Positions 28,199-41,100 of a DNA stretch of 64,000 bases are shown here, one piece after another (position 1 is the stretch's first letter; each line of letters begins with the position of its first letter). Source of the DNA: Halomonas denitrificans (GTDB lineage: Bacteria; Pseudomonadota; Gammaproteobacteria; Pseudomonadales; Halomonadaceae); assembly GCF_003056305.1 (NCBI RefSeq), contig NZ_PYVX01000001.1:1302001-1366000 (forward strand). Direction: 5' to 3'. Made by a program: the position numbers and the translations under genes. The notes below the pieces were generated by a model. It was not told where the DNA came from. It saw only the letters and a program-made list of their open reading frames with translations, and did not search any database.

Positions 28199-28249
28199 GG
28201 GAGGAGGCAACCCGGCGGGCGTGCCTCGTGGCGCTGTCCTTGATGCGGC

Positions 28250-28399
28250 TCAGGACATGGCCACCGGCACACCGGTGCTAAACCAGTAGCCATACCAGCC
28301 CTGGAAGCCCTGCCGCGCCGCCTCGCCGCCCAGGCACTCGCCATCGCGACGCGGGGCGTCGACGAGGGAGCGAAGGGGCGTGGGCGAGGCGAAAGTCAT
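28250..28399 (-). CDS. Aromatic-rich leader peptide 1 (49 aa)
   Basis: A short frame from ATG 28399 with AGGAG six bases upstream (a second ATG at 28405 touches the AGGAG and is less likely). Codons 32-40 (28280-28306) read Phe-Gln-Gly-Trp-Tyr-Gly-Tyr-Trp-Phe: two Trp, two Tyr and two Phe within nine codons. The block RxGFxG[WY]YGYW is shared with leader 2. The stop is 52 bases before a strong hairpin. Placed upstream of a DAHP synthase gene, this is what a Trp/Tyr/Phe-sensing leader would look like. A weak promoter, TTGCCG (complement 28447-28452), 17 bases, CACGAT (complement 28424-28429), would give a very short leader before it. Confidence 0.65.
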   Translation of the reverse strand: MTFASPTPLRSLVDAPRRDGECLGGEAARQGFQGWYGYWFSTGVPVAMS

Positions 28400-28423
28400 G
28401 GTCATCTCCTGAGCGATGTTGCC

Positions 28424-28452
28424 ATCGTGCCGCATCGGGGCGGCCTCGGCAA
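28424..28452 (-). promoter_or_regulatory. Candidate promoter for the leader-DAHP synthase transcript
   Basis: TTGCCG (complement 28447-28452) and CACGAT (complement 28424-28429), spacing 17. The -35 is 4 of 6 and the -10 only 3 of 6. It fits between the upstream small gene and leader 1, where a promoter is needed if attenuation occurs. Confidence 0.35.
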
Positions 28453-28462
28453 GGGGCGGCGA

Positions 28463-28591
28463 TCAGCCGGTCGCGAGCTGTACCCAGCCGATGGTCGCCG
28501 GCAGCGCGCTCATGCCCACCAGCACCGCCAGGCCCAGGAAGACGGCCAGCAGGCCGCTGTCATCCTTGAAGTTCTCGTCGTGTCCCGCCAT
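28463..28591 (-). CDS. Small single-span membrane protein, hypothetical (42 aa)
   Basis: A 42-residue frame from ATG 28591: polar acidic start MAGHDENFKDDS, then one transmembrane segment (about 13-35, GLLAVFLGLAVLVGMSALPAT) and a short tail. GAGG lies eight bases upstream of the ATG. An in-frame ATG at 28633, one base after the folM stop, would add 14 acidic residues. It follows folM by 44 bases on the same strand and is likely in its operon. I do not recognise a family. The clear membrane helix and ribosome site support a real gene. Confidence 0.6.
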   Translation of the reverse strand: MAGHDENFKDDSGLLAVFLGLAVLVGMSALPATIGWVQLATG

Positions 28592-28634
28592 GTCGTGATC
28601 CTCTTCGGGGTTATCATCAGGGGTGCCCGGCATT

Positions 28635-29348
28635 CTAGCGAAGATGCCGCCCGCCATCGACTGGCAGGGTGATGCCGGTCACGAAGCGGTTGTCGAGCAG
28701 GTAGCGCAGGCTCTGGTAGATCACGCCGGGCCCGGGGATCATCTCCATGGCCGACTTGGCACGGGCCTTCTCGGCATAGGCCTCGTCGTCGCCCTCGTTG
28801 AGCATGATCATCGCCGGGGCGATGGCGTTGACCTGGATCGACGGCGCGAACATGGCGGCGAACGACAGCGTCAGGTTATCGAGCCCCGCCTTGGTGGCGG
28901 CGTAGGCGGCGTGCTTGCGGGAGCCCTTCTGCACCACGTAGTCAGTCATGTGGACGATGTCGCGCTGGGGCTCGCTGCACGCCTCGAGCAGCGCGCGGGC
29001 GTGCAGGTTGATCAGGTAGGGCGCCAGCATGTGCACCCGGAACAGCCGCTCGAAGTTGGCGCCGGCGGCGCCGCCAGAGCTGTCCGGCGCCCAGTCGCTG
29101 GCGTTGTGCACGATGGCGCGCAGCGAGGCGGTCTCGGCCTTGAGCCGCGCGAGGAAGTCCATGATGCCCGCCTCGCTCGAGAAGTCCGCGGGCAGGGTGA
29201 CGATGCCTCGGCTGCGCAGCGCCTCGAGCTCCTCGCGCTCGCGCCGATAGCTGATGATCACCGGGTGGCCGTCGTCGCGCAGGCGCTCGGCGCAGTGGCG
29301 CCCCAGGCGCTGGGCCCCGCCGGTGATCAGGATCGGCGATGCGCTCAT
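28635..29348 (-). CDS. folM: FolM-like dihydromonapterin reductase (SDR family)
   Basis: A short-chain dehydrogenase of the FolM type, which reduces dihydromonapterin (and weakly dihydrofolate) with NADPH to make tetrahydromonapterin, the cofactor of phenylalanine hydroxylase in pseudomonads. The 237-residue protein has the TGGAQRLG nucleotide motif at 9-16, HNASDW at 81-86 and the YAATK catalytic pair Tyr149/Lys153. The TGGAQRLG spacing and HNASDW are FolM-like, not FabG-like. ATG 29348 overlaps the fre stop (ATGA). A general SDR role cannot be excluded. Confidence 0.82.
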   Translation of the reverse strand: MSASPILITGGAQRLGRHCAERLRDDGHPVIISYRREREELEALRSRGIVTLPADFSSEAGIMDFLARLKAETASLRAIVHNASDWAPDSSGGAAGANFERLFRVHMLAPYLINLHARALLEACSEPQRDIVHMTDYVVQKGSRKHAAYAATKAGLDNLTLSFAAMFAPSIQVNAIAPAMIMLNEGDDEAYAEKARAKSAMEMIPGPGVIYQSLRYLLDNRFVTGITLPVDGGRHLR

Positions 29349-30124
29349 GAACCGCTCTCCCTCACCAGGCTGCCCGCGGTGGGCACGATGGGATCGCGAG
29401 GCGCGTAGGCGAAGACGTCCGAGAAGACCCGCGAGGCCGAGAGCCCTAGCGAGGCCAGCACGTCGACGCAGGCGTAGACCATGCCCGGGGAGCCGGAGAC
29501 GTAGACGTCGTGGCCGGAGACGTCCTCGAGACCGGTCGCCAGTGCCCGGTCGATGCGGCCGTGGTGGGCCTGGACCCGGGTTCCCTCGATGGCCCGTTCC
29601 GGCGCGACCTCGGTGACGGCGTGGAAGCGCACCCCGGCGTGCCCCTCCGCCCACTCCCGGGGCAGGCGCTCCAGGTAGAGGTCGCGGCGCTCGCGGGCCG
29701 CCCACCAGAGGTCGATCTCGCGCTCGGGATCCGTGTGCAGCGCCGCCTCGACGATCGCCTTCATCTGCGAGAAGCCGGTGCCGGCGGCGACCAGCAGCAG
29801 CGGGCGGGTGCTGTCCGGGTCCAGCACGCAGTCGCCGCCGGGCAGGCGCACGGTCAGCCGCTCGGCGACCTGCATCAGCTCGCGCAGCCGCGCCGAGTTG
29901 TCGCGCTCCGGCCAGTGCTGGATGTGCAGCTCGAGGGTGCCGTCGCCGGCGTGGGCGTTGGCGATGGAGAACGGCACCCAGACGTCCTCGGCGAGCTTGA
30001 GCTCCAGGTACTGGCCGGGGTCGTGGGCCACGGCCTCGGCGCGGCCCTCGAGCCGGACGCGGAAGACGTCGGGGGTGAGGTCCTCGACCTCGGTGACCAG
30101 GCAGGTCAGGGTCCTTAGCGTCAT
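29345..30124 (-). CDS. fre: NAD(P)H-flavin reductase
   Basis: A ferredoxin-NADP reductase-family enzyme that reduces free flavins with NAD(P)H. The 259 residues hold an FAD/flavin-binding barrel (about 1-100, with the [19 protein letters not shown] segment) and an NAD(P)-binding domain ([21 protein letters not shown], and the [16 protein letters not shown] end motif). There is no iron-sulfur domain. It lies directly after ubiD with an ATGA overlap; ubiD-fre is also the E. coli order, where Fre supports flavin supply. GAGG precedes the ATG. Confidence 0.88.
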   Translation of the reverse strand: MTLRTLTCLVTEVEDLTPDVFRVRLEGRAEAVAHDPGQYLELKLAEDVWVPFSIANAHAGDGTLELHIQHWPERDNSARLRELMQVAERLTVRLPGGDCVLDPDSTRPLLLVAAGTGFSQMKAIVEAALHTDPEREIDLWWAARERRDLYLERLPREWAEGHAGVRFHAVTEVAPERAIEGTRVQAHHGRIDRALATGLEDVSGHDVYVSGSPGMVYACVDVLASLGLSASRVFSDVFAYAPRDPIVPTAGSLVRESGS

Positions 30125-31617
30125 GAATGCCTCGTGTCGTTGTCAGGGGGAAGCGTGATGCCCAGGTCGTTCCAGCGGTCGCTGACGCGGGCCTTGACGG
30201 CCTCGTCCATGACGATGGGCGTGCCCCACTCGCGGTCGGTCTCGCCGGGCCACTTGCTGGTCGCGTCGAGGCCCATCTTGGAACCGAGCCCCGCCACGGG
30301 GGAGGCGAAATCCAGGTAGTCGATGGGGGTGTTCTCCACCATCACCGTGTCCCGGGCGGGGTCCATGCGGGTGGTGATGGCCCAGATCACGTCCTGCCAG
30401 TCCCGGGCGTCGACGTCGTCGTCGAGCACCACCACGAACTTGGTGTACATGAACTGGCGCAGGAAGCTCCACACGCCCATCATCACCCGCTTGGCATGCC
30501 CCGGGTACTGCTTCTTCATGGTCACCACCGCCATGCGGTAGGAGCAGCCCTCGGGGGGCAGGTAGAAGTCGACGATCTCGGGGAACTGGCGGCGCAGGAT
30601 CGGCACGAACACCTCATTGAGCGCCAGCCCCAGGATCGCCGGCTCGTCGGGCGGCCGGCCGGTGTAGGTGGAGTGATAGATGGCGTTCTCGCGCATGGTC
30701 ATGCGCGTCACCGTGAAGACCGGGAACTGCTCGACCTCGTTGTAGTAGCCGGTATGGTCGCCGTAGGGCCCCTCGTGCGCCATGTCGTCGGGGTAGATGA
30801 AGCCCTCGAGGATGATCTCGGCGGAGGCCGGCACCTGCAGGTCGGCGTGGCCGCACTTGACGAGCTCGGTGCGCGAGCCGCGCAGCAGCCCGGCGAAGGC
30901 GTACTCGGAGAGGCTGTCCGGCACCGGCGTCACGGCGCCGAGGATGGTGGCCGGATCGGCGCCCAGCGCCACCGCCACCGGGAAGGGCTCGCCGGGGTGC
31001 GCCTTCTGGAACTCCTGGAAGTCGAGCGCCCCGCCGCGATGGGAGAGCCAGCGCATGATCAGCCGGTTCCTGCCGAGCTTCTGCTGGCGGTAGATGCCGA
31101 GGTTCTGGCGGGCCTTATGAGGCCCCTTGGTGATCACCAGCGGCCAGGTGACCAGCGGCGCGGCGTCGCCCGGCCAGCAGTGCTGGATCGGCAGGCGGTC
31201 GAGGTCGACCTCGTCGCCCTCGTAGACGAGCGCCTGGACCGGGGCCCGGCGCACCGTCTTGGGCCCCATGCTCATCACCTGCTTGAAGATCGGCAGCTTG
31301 CTCCAGGCGTCGCGGAAGCCCTTGGGCGGCTCCGGCTCCTTGAGGAAGGCGAGCAGCTCGCCCACCTCGCGCAGCGCGGCGACCGAGTCCTGGCCCATGC
31401 CCATGGCCACCCGCTTCGGCGTGCCGAAGAGGTTGCCGAGCAGCGGCATGTCGTGCCCCTTGACGTTCTCGAACAGCAGGGCCGGCCCGCCGGCCCGCAG
31501 GGTGCGATCGCAGATCTCAGTGATCTCGAGGTAGGGGTCCACCTCGGCGGTGACGCGCGTGAGCTCGCCCTGCTCCTCGAGCACCGCGATGAACTCGCGA
31601 AGGTCCTGGTACTTCAT
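30121..31617 (-). CDS. ubiD: UbiD, 3-octaprenyl-4-hydroxybenzoate decarboxylase
   Basis: A prenylated-FMN-dependent decarboxylase that converts 3-polyprenyl-4-hydroxybenzoate to 2-polyprenylphenol in ubiquinone synthesis; it needs UbiX for its cofactor, not present here. From ATG 31617 it has 498 residues (E. coli 497). [19 protein letters not shown] is the canonical start, and [29 protein letters not shown] and the C-terminal [13 protein letters not shown] are family signatures. It overlaps fre by four bases and is separated from rho by the rho terminator. Confidence 0.97.
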   Translation of the reverse strand: MKYQDLREFIAVLEEQGELTRVTAEVDPYLEITEICDRTLRAGGPALLFENVKGHDMPLLGNLFGTPKRVAMGMGQDSVAALREVGELLAFLKEPEPPKGFRDAWSKLPIFKQVMSMGPKTVRRAPVQALVYEGDEVDLDRLPIQHCWPGDAAPLVTWPLVITKGPHKARQNLGIYRQQKLGRNRLIMRWLSHRGGALDFQEFQKAHPGEPFPVAVALGADPATILGAVTPVPDSLSEYAFAGLLRGSRTELVKCGHADLQVPASAEIILEGFIYPDDMAHEGPYGDHTGYYNEVEQFPVFTVTRMTMRENAIYHSTYTGRPPDEPAILGLALNEVFVPILRRQFPEIVDFYLPPEGCSYRMAVVTMKKQYPGHAKRVMMGVWSFLRQFMYTKFVVVLDDDVDARDWQDVIWAITTRMDPARDTVMVENTPIDYLDFASPVAGLGSKMGLDATSKWPGETDREWGTPIVMDEAVKARVSDRWNDLGITLPPDNDTRHS

Positions 31618-31640
31618 TAGGATATCCGGCTCCAAAACGA

Positions 31641-31671
31641 GGAAGGGGCAGCATAGCATGCTGCCCCTTCC
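31641..31671 (-). terminator. Rho-independent terminator of rho
   Basis: A 14-bp perfect stem (31641-31654 with 31658-31671), three-base loop, followed on the minus strand by TCGTTTTGG. It lies between the rho stop and the ubiD start, so ubiD presumably has its own promoter or depends on read-through. Confidence 0.85.
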
Positions 31672-31703
31672 CGATACCGCCCGAGCCGTTGCTCCGGGCG
31701 ACC

Positions 31704-32963
31704 TCAGCGGCGCTTCATGGCCTCGAAGAACTCCAGGTTGGTCTTGGTGTCCTTCAGGCGGTCGATCAGGAACTCGGTGGCGGCCGTGTCCTCCATGGGA
31801 TTGAGCAGCTTGCGCAGGATCCACATGCGCTGCATCTCGTCCTCGGAGGCGATCAGGTCCTCGCGGCGGGTGCCGCTGCGGCGGATGTTCATCGCCGGGT
31901 AGACGCGACGCTCGGCCAGCTTGCGGTCGAGGTGGGCCTCCATGTTGCCGGTGCCCTTGAACTCCTCGAAGATCACCTCGTCCATCTTGGAGCCGGTGTC
32001 GACCAGCGCCGTGGCGATGATGGTCAGGCTGCCGCCCTCCTCGATGTTGCGCGCCGCGCCGAAGAAGCGCTTGGGCTTCTCCAGGGCGTGGGCGTCGACA
32101 CCGCCGGTCAGCACCTTGCCGGAGCTCGGCACCACGGTGTTGTAGGCGCGCGCCAGGCGGGTGATGGAATCGAGCAGGATCACCACGTCCTTCTTGTGCT
32201 CGACCAGGCGCTTGGCCTTCTCGATGACCATCTCGGCGACCTGCACGTGACGGGCCGGCGGCTCGTCGAAGGTCGAGGCCACCACCTCGCCGCGCACCGT
32301 GCGCGACATCTCCGTCACCTCCTCGGGGCGCTCGTCGATCAGCAGCACGATCAGGTGGCACTCGGGATTGTTGCGGGTGATGGAGGTGGCGATGTTCTGC
32401 AGCATCAGGGTCTTGCCCGCCTTGGGCGGGGAGACCAGCAGGCCGCGCTGGCCCTTGCCGATGGGCGCGGTGAGGTCGATGATGCGGGCGGTGAGATCCT
32501 CGGTGGAGCCGTTGCCGATCTCCATGCGCAGCCGCTCCTGGGGGAACAGCGGCGTGAGGTTCTCGAAGAGGATCTTGTGCTTGGCATTCTCCGGCTTGTC
32601 GAAGTTGATCTCGCTGACCTTCAACAGCGCGAAATAGCGCTCCCCCTCCTTCGGCGGACGAATCTTGCCGGAAATGGAGTCGCCCTTGCGCAGGTTGAAG
32701 CGGCGAATCTGCGACGGCGAGACGTAGATGTCGTCGGGGCCGGCCAGGTAGGAGCTGTCGGCGCTGCGCAGGAAGCCGAATCCGTCCTGCAGGATCTCCA
32801 GCACGCCATCACCGTAGATCGGCTCACCGCTCTTGGCATGCTTCTTGAGGATGGCGAAGATGATGTCCTGCTTGCGGGAGCGCGCCAGGTTGTCGATGCC
32901 CATCTCGCGGGCCATCTCCAGAAGCTCCGGCACTGGCTTTTGCTTGAGTTCGGTAAGATTCAT
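31704..32963 (-). CDS. rho: Transcription termination factor Rho
   Basis: A hexameric RNA-dependent ATPase/helicase that ends transcription at rut sites. The 419 residues are the E. coli length. The N-terminal Rho_N helical domain ([20 protein letters not shown]) is followed by the cold-shock-like RNA-binding domain ([18 protein letters not shown]) and the RecA-like motor with Walker A SPPKAGKT (Lys184) and Walker [17 protein letters not shown]. No Shine-Dalgarno is visible before the ATG. Upstream is a leader of several hundred bases with no gene. In Pseudomonas trxA lies between ppx and rho; here it is absent. Confidence 0.98.
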   Translation of the reverse strand: MNLTELKQKPVPELLEMAREMGIDNLARSRKQDIIFAILKKHAKSGEPIYGDGVLEILQDGFGFLRSADSSYLAGPDDIYVSPSQIRRFNLRKGDSISGKIRPPKEGERYFALLKVSEINFDKPENAKHKILFENLTPLFPQERLRMEIGNGSTEDLTARIIDLTAPIGKGQRGLLVSPPKAGKTLMLQNIATSITRNNPECHLIVLLIDERPEEVTEMSRTVRGEVVASTFDEPPARHVQVAEMVIEKAKRLVEHKKDVVILLDSITRLARAYNTVVPSSGKVLTGGVDAHALEKPKRFFGAARNIEEGGSLTIIATALVDTGSKMDEVIFEEFKGTGNMEAHLDRKLAERRVYPAMNIRRSGTRREDLIASEDEMQRMWILRKLLNPMEDTAATEFLIDRLKDTKTNLEFFEAMKRR

Positions 32964-33330
32964 CGGTGTGTTCAGAATTTGCTCGTGGAAGCCGGGCGGC
33001 AGTGCGCCGTGAGGAAAGACAGGAGGCGAGACGATGACGCCCTGTGGATGCGTTCAGAGCCCGGACAGGCTACCTCTCGTCGTGCAGCATCGAATGGCCT
33101 GGGCGGGCAGCCGCCATCAGGAGGGGGTGCCGGGCCGATATCGGAAGCGAGGAAGCAGGTTCGTTTTCGCCTGATCAGCGATGCCGGGCGCGAAGCCGGG
33201 ATCGCAGGCTGAAGCAGTGGGCTGTCTGACGACTTGGAAACTGACCGCGACGGGAACGCCGTGAGACGGTCGTGAAGCATTCGGAACAGGCGAACGCCTC
33301 GATATTAGTCAAGGGCGCCAGCAAACGCAA
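32964..33330 (-). promoter_or_regulatory. rho promoter and long 5' leader
   Basis: A candidate promoter TTGCGT (complement 33325-33330), 17 bases, TAATAT (complement 33302-33307) would give a leader of about 330 bases before rho. No conserved gene is seen in it; short frames in it have no recognisable product. Its last 100 bases on the minus strand are C-rich with few G (for example CGTCTCGCCTCCTGTC), a composition like a Rho-utilisation site. E. coli rho is autoregulated through its leader, so the same is plausible here. Confidence 0.5.
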
Positions 33331-33416
33331 GCCTTGCCGCGCCGCCCGCCGCGGGACAATTGACAACGCTCGATGCCACCCGCAACCTCCTTTCCGATCA
33401 CCCATCAGGACTCGCC

Positions 33417-34955
33417 ATGACAGTGCCAACGGACCGGTTCTCCGCCGCCGCGAGCGACCCCGCGATCGCCGCCGAGCCCCGCCGCCTCGCCGCCATCGAC
33501 CTCGGCTCGAACAGCTTTCACCTGCTGGTCGCCAACTACCAGGACGACCGGCTGCAGGTGGTCGCTCGGCTCGGCGAGAAGGTGCAGCTGGCCGCCGGGC
33601 TCGACGAGGAGGGCGTGCTGCGCGAGGACGCCATGGCCCGGGCGCTGGACTGCCTGGCCCGCTTCGCCCCCTTCCTCGAGGGCATCGCCCGCCGCGACCT
33701 GCGCGTGGTCGGCACCAACGCCCTGCGCGATGCGCGCAACAGCCAGGCGCTGATCGAGCGCGCCGAGGCGCTGCTGGGCACCCGCATCGAGATCATCGCC
33801 GGCCGCGAGGAGGCGCGCCTGATCTACCTGGGCGCGGCCCATGCGGTGGCCGAGGACGGCCGCCGGCTGATCGTCGACATCGGCGGCGGCTCCACGGAGT
33901 TCATCATCGGCGAGCACTTCGAGCCGCTGGCCCTGGAGAGTCTGCGGATGGGCTGCGTGACCTTCACCCAGCGCTTCTTCGACACCGGCGAGCTCAGCGA
34001 GAAGCGCATGCGCCGCGCCGAGCTCGCCGCCCTCTCGGAGCTGGCCAACATCCGGCGCCCCTACCAGCGCCTGGGCTGGAGCGACCCGGTGGGCTCCAGC
34101 GGCACCATCAAGGCCGCCGCCGCGGTGATCGCGGCGGCCGGCCAGGGGCCCGAGGGGGTGATCACCCGCCAGGGCCTTCAGGACCTGCGCCGTCAGCTGA
34201 TCAAGTGCAAGCACCTGGATCGGGTCGCCCTGCCCGGGCTCAAGGCCGACCGCTCGCGGATCTTTCCCGCGGGGATCGCGATCCTCGGCGCCATCTTCGA
34301 GGCCTTCGACCTGGCGCAGATGCGCTACGCCGACGGCGCCCTGCGCGAGGGCGTGCTCTACGACATGGTGGGCCGCCGCAGCCCCGAGGATTCGCGGCTC
34401 AAGACCCTGGACGGCCTGGCCCGCAACTACCGGGTGGACTCGCGCCAGGCGGAGCACGTGGCCGCCACGGCCCTGGCGCTCGGCGAGCAGGTGCGCGAGG
34501 CCTGGGCGCTGGACGACGACGAGATGCGCTTCCTCGAGTGGGGGAGTCGGCTCCACGAGATCGGCCTGGCCATCTCCCACAGCCAGTTCCACCGTCACGG
34601 CGCCTACCTGCTGGAGCACTCCGACCTGGCCGGCTTCTCGCGCCCGGAGCAGCGGCTGCTGGCCTTCCTGGTGCGCGCCCACCGGCGCAAGTTCCCGGTC
34701 AAGGAGTGGCAGGCGCTGCCGGGAAGCGAGCAGCGTTCCCATGCCCGGCTGGCCCGTCTGCTGCGCCTGGCCGTGCTGATCAACCACTCCCGGCCCGAGC
34801 AGCCTCCCGAGGTGCCGCGCCTCGCGGCCGACGGCGAGGCGCTGCACCTGAGCCTCGCCGGCGAGGAGGACCCGGCCCTGCTGCTCAACGACCTGGAGCA
34901 GGAGGTCGACTACCAGGCGACCGCCGGCTTCACGCTGACGCTGTCACGCGACTGA
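33417..34955 (+). CDS. ppx: Exopolyphosphatase
   Basis: Releases phosphate from the end of polyphosphate chains. The 512-residue length equals E. coli Ppx (513) and exceeds most GppA, favouring Ppx. The actin-like ATPase fold shows AAIDLGSNSFHLLVA (26-40), IVDIGGGSTEFIIG, and a C-terminal HD-type helical domain (WGSRLHEIGLAISHSQFHRHGAYLLEHSD). The start is ATG 33417 with AGGA seven bases upstream; the longer in-frame start at 33360 is less supported. It is divergent from rho. Its stop overlaps the convergent tilS end by 12 bases. Confidence 0.93.
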   Translation: MTVPTDRFSAAASDPAIAAEPRRLAAIDLGSNSFHLLVANYQDDRLQVVARLGEKVQLAAGLDEEGVLREDAMARALDCLARFAPFLEGIARRDLRVVGTNALRDARNSQALIERAEALLGTRIEIIAGREEARLIYLGAAHAVAEDGRRLIVDIGGGSTEFIIGEHFEPLALESLRMGCVTFTQRFFDTGELSEKRMRRAELAALSELANIRRPYQRLGWSDPVGSSGTIKAAAAVIAAAGQGPEGVITRQGLQDLRRQLIKCKHLDRVALPGLKADRSRIFPAGIAILGAIFEAFDLAQMRYADGALREGVLYDMVGRRSPEDSRLKTLDGLARNYRVDSRQAEHVAATALALGEQVREAWALDDDEMRFLEWGSRLHEIGLAISHSQFHRHGAYLLEHSDLAGFSRPEQRLLAFLVRAHRRKFPVKEWQALPGSEQRSHARLARLLRLAVLINHSRPEQPPEVPRLAADGEALHLSLAGEEDPALLLNDLEQEVDYQATAGFTLTLSRD

Positions 34956-36239
34956 CCACCCCTCGGCCAGGGTCCGCCAGCGGGCCCCCTGCGGTTCCAG
35001 CACCGCCACCGCCGCCTCGCCGTGATGGACCACCAGCAGCCGCCCGCGCTCCCAGGGCGGCACGCCGAGCTCCTGCAGCAGCCGCTTGAGATCGCGCCGG
35101 CCGCGCCCGGCGAGCCGCAGCCGCTCCCCGCCCATGCGCGGCATCACCCGCAGGCTAACCGGCGCGCCGTCGTCCCGACGCAGCGTCACCCGCCACGCCC
35201 CCCAGGGCGTGACGAGCGGCGCCTGCCCGTCCCACGCCACCGGCCATCCGCTCCCGCCATCGTCCGACGCCGCCTCGACGGGACGCATCAGGTGGAGCCG
35301 GCCCCGCCAGACCCGCGCCTCGGCGCCGGGCCAGGCCACCCGCACCTCGCCGTCCATGCGCGCCTCGAGCTGATCGAGCAGCGTCTCGAGGCGCCGGGCG
35401 GGCGGGGTCGAGAGGCCCAGGCGCTGGCAGGCGTGGCGGATCAGCAGCCGGCGGCGGGGCGCGGAGAGCGCCTGGAGCTCGACCACCGGCAGGCGGGCGG
35501 GATCACCGCCGAGGCGCTCGAGATCCAGCGCGGCGAGCTCGTCGAGCAGGCCGTCGGCCTCGCCGGCCAGCGCCGCGCTGCGCGCGAGACGCCGGCTGGC
35601 CACGGGCCAGCGGGTCTCGAGCAGCGGCAGCACGCGGCGGCGCAGGAAGTTGCGATCCAGGGACTCGTCCGCGTTGCTGGGATCCTCCACCCAGACGAGC
35701 CCGCGGCGCGCCGCCTCGGCCTCGAGGGCGGCCCGCGACGCGCCGAGCAGCGGACGCGCGAGGCACCTCCCCTGCCCGTCGCGCCCCGCCGGCATGGCGG
35801 CCAGGCCGCGCACGCCGCTGCCGCGCAGGGCGGCCAGCAGCAGGGTCTCGGCCTGGTCGTCGGCGTGCTGGGCCAGCCACAGGGTGTCGCCCGGCGCCAG
35901 GCGCCGGGCGAAGGCGGCGTAGCGCGCCTCCCGGGCGGCGCCCTCCATGCCCCGCCCGGCAGTCAGGTCGACGTCGACGCGCTCGACCCACAGCGGCACG
36001 CCGAGCCGCGAGGCGAGCCGCCGGCAGTGGCGTTCGAAGCCGTCGGCGGCGGCCTGCAGGCCGTGATGGACGTGCAGGGCGCGCAGCGGCCGGGGATGGC
36101 GCCGGCAGGCGTCGGCCGCCAGGGTCAGCAGCAGCGAGGAGTCCAGGCCGCCCGACAGGGCGATCCAGACGCAACGCCCCGGCGGGGTCCCCGCCAGGGC
36201 GTCGTCGATCGTGGACTGCAGCGCGCCTGAATCGCGCAT
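34944..36239 (-). CDS. tilS: tRNA(Ile)-lysidine synthase
   Basis: An ATP-dependent enzyme that converts C34 of the CAU anticodon of tRNA-Ile2 to lysidine, so that it reads AUA; essential in most bacteria. The 431 residues contain the PP-loop SGGLDSS at 29-35, then TilS-specific regions (WVEDPSNADESLDRNFLRRRVLPLL) and the C-terminal tRNA-binding domain (LRLAGRGRRDLKRLLQELGVPPWER). It starts seven bases after the accA stop, the same pairing as in E. coli and Pseudomonas. Confidence 0.96.
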   Translation of the reverse strand: MRDSGALQSTIDDALAGTPPGRCVWIALSGGLDSSLLLTLAADACRRHPRPLRALHVHHGLQAAADGFERHCRRLASRLGVPLWVERVDVDLTAGRGMEGAAREARYAAFARRLAPGDTLWLAQHADDQAETLLLAALRGSGVRGLAAMPAGRDGQGRCLARPLLGASRAALEAEAARRGLVWVEDPSNADESLDRNFLRRRVLPLLETRWPVASRRLARSAALAGEADGLLDELAALDLERLGGDPARLPVVELQALSAPRRRLLIRHACQRLGLSTPPARRLETLLDQLEARMDGEVRVAWPGAEARVWRGRLHLMRPVEAASDDGGSGWPVAWDGQAPLVTPWGAWRVTLRRDDGAPVSLRVMPRMGGERLRLAGRGRRDLKRLLQELGVPPWERGRLLVVHHGEAAVAVLEPQGARWRTLAEGWSVA

Positions 36240-36246
36240 CCGGCGC

Positions 36247-37200
<954 letters not shown>

Positions 37201-37223
37201 TGGCCAGACGCCTTGTCGAGTTT

Positions 37224-37252
37224 CATCGCCCGTCCCGCGCGGGAGGGCGATG
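37224..37252 (-). promoter_or_regulatory. Strong hairpin in the accA 5' leader
   Basis: CATCGCCC (37224-37231) pairs with 37245-37252, and inside it 37233-37238 pairs with 37239-37244, with one bulged base: 14 bp in total. On the minus strand it is preceded by a run of T and ends 23 bases before the accA ATG, downstream of the candidate promoter. It could be a leader hairpin that affects accA translation or stability. It is not followed by a T run, so it is not a terminator. Confidence 0.5.
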
Positions 37253-37348
37253 TCAAAAAAATGCGCGTGGCGAGCATTATCGCACCCTCAACGCAAGGCG
37301 CAAGGCGACACGAGCGCAGCGATTTTTCGGTGGCACGAGACGTCGCCG

Positions 37349-37437
37349 GGGCCAGGCCTTCAAGGAGGCGCTGTGAATACTTCCCTGTACGCTACCGGCG
37401 CCATCCCTGGCGCAGGACCTCCTTGACGACCTACCCC
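37349..37437 (+). repeat. Dispersed structured repeat, copy A
   Basis: The core 37364-37422 is the same 59 bases long as the other two copies and keeps GGAGGCGCTGTGAA, TCCCTG, CGCTAC, GCCATCC, TGGC and ACCTCC. Its inner hairpin is GCGCCA-TCCC-TGGCGC instead of the TTTTGCCA form of copy B, so both arms have changed together. Flanks 37349-37363 and 37423-37437 pair at 11 of 15 positions. It lies in the 303-base gap between dnaE (stop at 37504) and accA. The remainder of the gap holds the accA promoter and leader hairpin. Confidence 0.9.
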
Positions 37438-37503
37438 GGCGCCTCACGCACGATGCCGCTTACCGGAGGGGCTCGACCGGCTCGCTCCCGATTTCATCTC
37501 TGC

Positions 37504-41010
<3,507 letters not shown>

Positions 41011-41100
41011 GGCGGGCTCGGGCTTGGGTGATGAATGAATCAGCGAAAGAACGACGGCACAGCGCTAGCGACTCCGTCGCTGTCTCGGGGCTGATCCGTC

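Noticed and set aside
33172..33429. Short frames in the rho leader as a RhoL-like leader peptide
   Set aside because: Several overlapping frames exist on the minus strand, none with a convincing ribosome site or recognisable sequence.
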